A stretch of 64,000 bases of DNA from Ischnura elegans (taxonomy: Eukaryota; Arthropoda; Insecta; Odonata; Coenagrionidae), in contig NC_060247.1 of the NCBI RefSeq assembly GCF_921293095.1, positions 110,069,111 to 110,133,110 on the forward strand, written 5' to 3'. Shown here piece after piece: positions 59,063 through 64,000 of this stretch (the stretch's first letter is position 1; every line of letters begins with the position of its first letter). The notes below the pieces were generated by a model. It had not been told where the DNA came from. It searched no databases and saw only the letters and a program-made list of their open reading frames with translations. The position numbers and the translations under genes were made by a program.

Positions 59063-60206
59063 CTGTTCCTGTCTCACTTCTTTCAGCACGAAAGCTATCC
59101 CTTCGTGTCAAAATCATGTATCTCGTCGTCTTATTATCAAAGTTTTCAACTTTGGACTGTGAACTCGCTCTCCAGAAATATACAGAAATTATTGCCAATC
59201 CAGTCAAATCAATGGATGAATAAGTGAAGCTGTTAAAAATTATGAGCAGTATATTTTAGTTGACCGCAATATAGAGACTTTAAGCTTCCAAAAAAAGTGT
59301 TAGACCTACATTATTTGAGCACTTGGGAAGAGGGAAAATAGTTTTTTCCCTTTGATGCCCACTGTCTCTATGCAAAACACGTATATCTTGTCAATGAGCA
59401 TAATGAAAATACAGCAAAATAATGCGAAATCCGATTAAACAATTTAACTTTTTTTGGAATAAAGTACTCAAAATCTGTTTCACCAATCTCTATTGCCTTC
59501 ACGGAGCTCTGAATTTGACCGTATGTTTTCTGTAATTACATTATGGGGTATCATTTAATGATCGTTCACGAAGTATCGGCGTCATTGCAAAATCCATTCG
59601 TGAGCATTTATCTACAATAGCGAGCGAAGTGTAATAACTCTAGCCCTGGCCTTCACCTATATCATCGCTCTCCTTTGTTCTCCCTGCAACTCCGAAATAA
59701 CAATTTACCGCTTTCCAACCCCTGTCTCTTTAACAGTTTTGTTTTGATATTTTTGAGTACAGTTAATCCTTGTTTTTCATGTTTTTTTTAACTATATTAA
59801 ATACTATTGTTATTCACTACGTTAACCGTCGAACCCATGGTAGTGTTCTGTGGGTAAGCGAAGTTTAAGATAAGCAATCAAAATGTTCAGCAAATTCGTC
59901 AAAGTATTGCCGGAAACGAATGGCCTTTTGGCTGTTTTGGCTGGTAAGTTTGTAAATGAAAATAAATAGATGCGAGGCCCGAAAGAGATCATTTTCTCAA
60001 CGGCCATTAATTGCACTACTGCAAATATAGCGCTTTTCGTAAAATTTTAATCGCAACTTAAAATATTTATATGTATTGATGTAAAAAGCAAATAATTTAA
60101 ACAATATGTAAGCCGCATCAGTAATTTTTGCCTGCGCACATATTCAAGTGTATAGACATGTTAATAACATAATATTCTTCTTCAAATTCAGGAAAATTGT
60201 GAAATG

Positions 60207-60853
60207 ATACTGTGTGAAAATTCTTCCATATAGATTTACGTGCGCTTAATTACTAATTCACATACTAATTGTAATTTTATTCGAAAAATCACTTACAATA
60301 CACACGATTTGGCGTATTTTTCGCAGTAGTAACTACTTGCAGAATGTTAGAGTATTGCATTACACATATTAAACGCATTATGTATTAGAAAAATTAATCA
60401 ATGGAATATGTTACTTTTACATTTCAGAAGTTCCATTTTTGTTGACTAGGCCCACATACAAACATCATTTTATCTCTAATTTGTTTTTATATATTTCTTT
60501 AAATCTTTAATTAAATCCCCAAGATCTTTTTCTTTATTCGCCCTCAGCGTCGCTGGTACATGCTCGTCTAAGTTTTTATTCTGTTAAATCTCATCTATTC
60601 TAGATTTTGACTCTAGATTTTCCCGCAATCTGTTTAATTCATCTATCGTCCCAATATTTTAAAATACTAATGTCAAAGGTTTTCGGATCACGACGGAAAA
60701 ATGTGCCCACACGATCACCAAGTTGCCCTCTCGCATCTGATAACGGAACCGAGGCGTTGGGAAATCCAAATTTATCATGCCCAAAATTCATTCACTTCCA
60801 CGCTCGTGTCCGTTAGTGATTTGATTTAGGTTAGTGGATATAGGCACGCGAAA
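60207..60853. other. Region upstream of gene F
   Basis: AT-rich, beyond the end of duplication unit 2. It should contain the F promoter, but I see no clear TATA box or initiator and no block shared with the promoters of A or C. Confidence 0.35.
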
Positions 60854-62800
60854 ATGGCTTTGCGAGGATTGCCGATAATTTTCGGTAAGTACTGCATGAT
60901 GTTATTTTGAAGATAGAAGTGAATTTTGCTTTGACCAAGGACTGAGTGATCCCTGAACATTTGAAACTGCGCCATTCACTTTCACAGTGCTGCAGTCCTA
61001 GGATTGGTGTAGTACTATATTATGCCACCATTTCACTCTTTCCAAGCCAGTTATTTCCTGATATTTTTCTCCAATTTATCCCAATTTATTTGCCCCAAGT
61101 TCGCTGTACATAAATATTGAATAATCACCGAAAATGACAAGATGAATAGCTGTCACCATTCTTGTTATAGGCAATGAATGAAATTGAATTGATGAAAAAA
61201 ATACCTTCTGATCAAAGTTTAAACTTCATCAGAGACTAATCTGATCGTAGGGAAAAGCGGTTGATGTGACCACATCAACAAGTACCTCTTTTGTTATCGC
61301 ATATGAATAATCTGCGGGATTCGTCACAACTGGTACAAATGGACAGATTGCATTGCATAGCTGTGACAAGGACAGGACAGGAGCCGCTAGACCTCGGAGC
61401 ATAAGTGATGGGCAAAGATTGTTCGAGTAATTGAGATAAGATGTCTTCCGGTACGAACCGGAGAACATCCTCTTAGAAATACGCGGTATTTCCAGTCCCG
61501 AGTCCCGGTAGAAACGATAAAAATGAGATGGCTTGCAATATAATATGTTGATGCAGATGAGTATTAGCTAGGGCAGTTGCGTTAATGATTTGTTTCATAA
61601 ATCACCTTCGTTTTCTACAGTGACGGTAAATGTGGTGAGAAAAAGTAACTGGGCTCGAATACAGATACTTATTTTTAAAAAGTGATCAATTACGAGTACA
61701 AATTAATTATTTTAAAAAGTAATCAGTAGAATTAAAATTAATTCTTGTAAGATTGTCCACTATAGAGACCACCTGGCACTGTCGAATAATGCTCGCAGAA
61801 ACCTATGAGCGGCTTTTGTACTAAAAGATATGTTTTAATAAAATTATTCCTGAATATGATTTGAGTATGAAAAGAAATTTGGTTTCAATATAGGTGTGTT
61901 TGCTCCGCATGCAATATTATTTAGTACATGAGCAGATTAGCGTCGTGTGTGTGAAATTAAAGTTTTCCCCTATAAACATTTTCACCAGCATTAACACCTC
62001 TTTCTTGTTTTAATTTTGTTTCATCTCACTGCCGTTTAAAAGTATTGCGCTTTCGCAAGTAACACTGTATCCATAAATGAAGCCTGGTGAAAATATAAAC
62101 ATACTCGAAGGGAAAAATTCACCATGCATACATTTTACCTTAAATATTATCTCTGAGGACCTTGTATTATGAACGTGTCCAACTAATGCACTCCATTTTT
62201 CGCGTCCTGCCAAGCTTAAAATATGCTATTCATACCAATGAAATATTTGCATTTTTCCTCGGGTCTTATACCAGATTAATTATGTATATTTCTCAATAAT
62301 ATGTAATTGATTAATAGAAATTACCAAAGTTGCAACTTCCGTTGCGAAACGTGCAGTTATAATTACTGTAACGACGCAAGGGGTGTCATATTTTGTACCT
62401 ATTACTCGTATGTTGCATCATTAGGATGGCTGCGCCTGAAAATGAAAACTATGGCACTCAGAAATTCCAAAGTATCTGTAGACCCAGTGAAATGGGTAAA
62501 GTAAGAGTAGATTACTGGAAAGTAAAGATTACAGCGAAATTAACGGTTACCCTTTCACTGTAAGGAGTAAATTACATGTTAATACTACATTTCGAAACAA
62601 GTAATCCGATTGTTATCGCTCGATTACCTCCAAATCTGGTTTTCTACTGCCACGTTATCTCTCTAAAAAATGTGGTGAAGCATGGATCCAATTTTTGTTT
62701 TCCAGGTGCGTTCTTGGCTATCTTCTTGGTAGTGCTCTGTGATCCAATACCGTCGTCAGAGGAAGACCAGCTATTTTTGCAATGTCGAACCAAGGCGCAT
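60854..62800 (+). CDS. Gene F: DUF1397 family member, first two exons, runs off the window
   Basis: Exon 1 is 60854-60884 (31 bases, MALRGLPIIF plus a split glycine, donor GTAAGT). Exon 2 is 62706-62800 (95 bases, acceptor TTTTCCAG, donor GTGAGT) and encodes AFLAIFLVVLCDPIPSSEED then QLFLQCRTKAH. Phases (1, then 0) are those of copies A, B and C, and the cysteine near the end of exon 2 (LQCRT) matches RECKK and IECSRR. The two exons build a signal peptide. Exon 3 was sought in 62801-64000 and not found; it is presumably to the right. Opposite orientation to the other copies. No defect is seen in the visible part. Confidence 0.7.
61129..61159 (-). pseudogene. Orphan first exon G of the DUF1397 family
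   Basis: A 31-base exon encoding MVTAIHLVIFG with donor GTGATT, preceded by AACAAGAATGG as in copies A and B. It lies inside intron 1 of gene F on the other strand. No exon 2 is seen between here and copy B (58982), so it is a relic or an alternative first exon that might splice into copy B. The GTGATT donor is weaker than GTAAGT in other copies. Confidence 0.5.
61160..62700. other. Intron 1 of gene F, part
   Basis: No other exon is supported. A 79-codon minus-strand frame (61229-61468) has no family match. Near 61470-61500, a TTAGAAATACGCGGTATTTC stretch followed by CCCGGTAGAAACG resembles sequence near 34540 and 54660 in the duplication units, so a short repeat is shared. Confidence 0.4.
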
Positions 62801-62940
62801 GTGAGTAGCCGCCAAGTTACAACTAAAAAAGCGGCAATGCACTCTACCATAAACGAAGATTTTTGTCTTTTTGGTATATTTTAAGTAAGAGGCACAATAT
62901 GTACATTTCCTTGCATGAAAAGTTTAGAAATGTTTTTTAA

Positions 62941-63531
62941 CCCTTAACCAGTGTCGTGCAATTCTTGTTACACTACCAGTGACGTGCGGTCTGGGAGACC
63001 CCAATAAATCAAAAAATCATTAAATATTGCTACGCGATTTTTATTGTTTTGTTTAATTTTTCTTTGAATGCTTAACTATTTTAAAACTTATATTAAAATT
63101 TTTACACCCCTCATACGAACCAATTTGTCATAAAAAATTGTGATTTGAAGCAGGATCAAAAAACTGATGCCAAAAACACTTGAGTTATAATTATTATATT
63201 TGTGTATCAATATTTCGCCAGATTATAAAGAGGCCTTAGATGTTAAAGTTGGAAGGCTAAGTAGTAAGTAGCCATGAAATTTATCCCGCTTATTCCTTTT
63301 CTTGATGCATTCTTGGTAAGTGATGTGCGGTCTCACAAACAGCGAATCGAGTTCAATTGCAAATTTACAGAAATTAATAAAAGGAACGTTAAATTGTAAG
63401 AGTGGGATGTCCTTGTTATGCAAAAATATGAAGCTAACGAGAATTATAGATATTTTGAAATCCTAATTTTGAAAATATTCATAATTTTAGAAACGCAGTG
63501 GTCTCTCAGACCGCACGTCACCGGTTAAGGG
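62941..63531. mobile_element. Non-autonomous piggyBac-type element, TTAA-flanked
   Basis: Ends CCCTTAACCAGTG and CACCGGTTAAGGG are inverted repeats, bounded by TTAA at 62937-62940 and 63532-63535, the piggyBac target site. Subterminal inverted repeats read GACGTGCGGTCT and AGACCGCACGTC, with a third, partial copy near 63323 (GATGTGCGGTCT). The 66-codon minus-strand frame inside (63223-63423) is unrecognised. It lies in gene F after exon 2. Confidence 0.75.
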
Positions 63532-63535
63532 TTAA

Positions 63536-64000
63536 ATATAGGATTCGTAATTCATTTCTCTCCTAAACCTCGGACTTAAAAATCTAGCTTTCGGCCTTTT
63601 CAAAAATCGAGGAGTCGGTAAAATTTAACTTTAAAAGCTCTTTGTTGTGCAGAAATGTTGTCCTCACTATAAAAAATGCAATGAAATGCACCAATGAAAT
63701 ATTTTTCCCGTAACGAGGTGAAGAAGACGGCCGTTTCACCGTTTTCATTTATTTTCGAGTGTTCTTCTTCACTCATTCGACCGTAGAAGCTAAACATTTA
63801 CTTTTAAAAGTTGATCAATGATGTATTATTGTAGCCAAATAAACATTGAGTAAAACGATAAATGACACGACGTTAAGGAGCTTCGGCAGAATTTCATACA
63901 AAAGCTTTAAGCACAACGTTCTATCTTTTTGCGTCGATAGTAGGTTCTTGTTTAAAGGGAAAAACTTTGTATGAATACAGAAATAAGAGCCTTTGTATGA
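63536..64000. other. Right-edge stretch, no supported feature
   Basis: AT-rich; no exon of the family and no repeat end was identified. Confidence 0.4.

Larger units (their letters stand above)
45535..60206. repeat. Tandem segmental duplication, unit 2 (contains copy B)
   Basis: Matches unit 1 from TTAAGTGATTCTGACGC at the left to AATTGTGAAATG at the right. It is longer because of the RTE-like LINE (48559-51190) and shorter by about 980 bases at 46205. It carries copy B in the same orientation as copy A. Confidence 0.9.

Noticed and set aside
63223-63423. Possible exon 3 of gene F near 63300 (CTTGGTAAGT donor)
   Set aside because: It lies inside the TTAA-flanked element, has stops in the needed frame and lacks the TGC-AG end of exon 3.
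1-64000. CRISPR arrays, bacterial operons, rRNA
   Set aside because: No regularly spaced repeats or rRNA-like stretches; spliced genes and LINEs show this is eukaryotic DNA.

Overview
The window is eukaryotic nuclear DNA, almost certainly from an arthropod and most likely an insect. It is AT-rich, with long introns, GT-AG exons, tRNA-derived SINEs, several LINE clades and many DNA transposons. Most single-exon open frames of 60-170 codons are chance or shadow frames. The species cannot be named from the sequence.

The host content I can support is one gene family. It encodes small secreted, cysteine-rich proteins that I assign to the DUF1397 / '27 kDa hemolymph glycoprotein' family of insects. 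Three complete six-exon copies lie on the minus strand: copy C (3033-12327), copy A (29242-38832) and copy B (46731-58982). Each has 702 coding bases (233 residues), the same intron phases, and a 31-base first exon that opens the signal peptide. A fourth copy, F, starts on the plus strand at 60854 and runs out of the window after exon 2. Two more first exons have no visible partners: D (22484-22514, plus) and G (61129-61159, minus). G lies inside intron 1 of F, facing it.

Copies A and B come from a tandem duplication of about 13 kb (27082-40072 and 45535-60206). Between the units lie an inverted copy of intron-1 DNA (40071-41840), the eroded 3' part of a piggyBac transposon that ends exactly at the TTAA where unit 2 begins, and a CR1/Jockey-group LINE inside that piggyBac. 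Unit 2 also carries an RTE-like LINE in intron 4 of B; its 10-bp target duplication and its empty site in unit 1 are both visible. By my hand count, A and B differ by more amino-acid-changing than silent codons, and A has lost a cysteine that B and C keep.

The rest is mobile DNA, left to right: an RTE/BovB-like LINE (1-1460); a tRNA-derived SINE (about 2316-2396); small MITEs and a GC-rich hairpin block in the introns of C; a LOA-like LINE with RNase H directly upstream of the C promoter (about 12480-15403); a 3.85-kb DNA transposon with terminal repeats of about 800 bp (17331-21184); a 1277-bp non-autonomous element (23810-25086) whose ends read CACAGTG and which is flanked by CGGCG, both Transib/RAG-like hallmarks; and a TTAA-flanked piggyBac-type element (62941-63531) in intron 2 of F.
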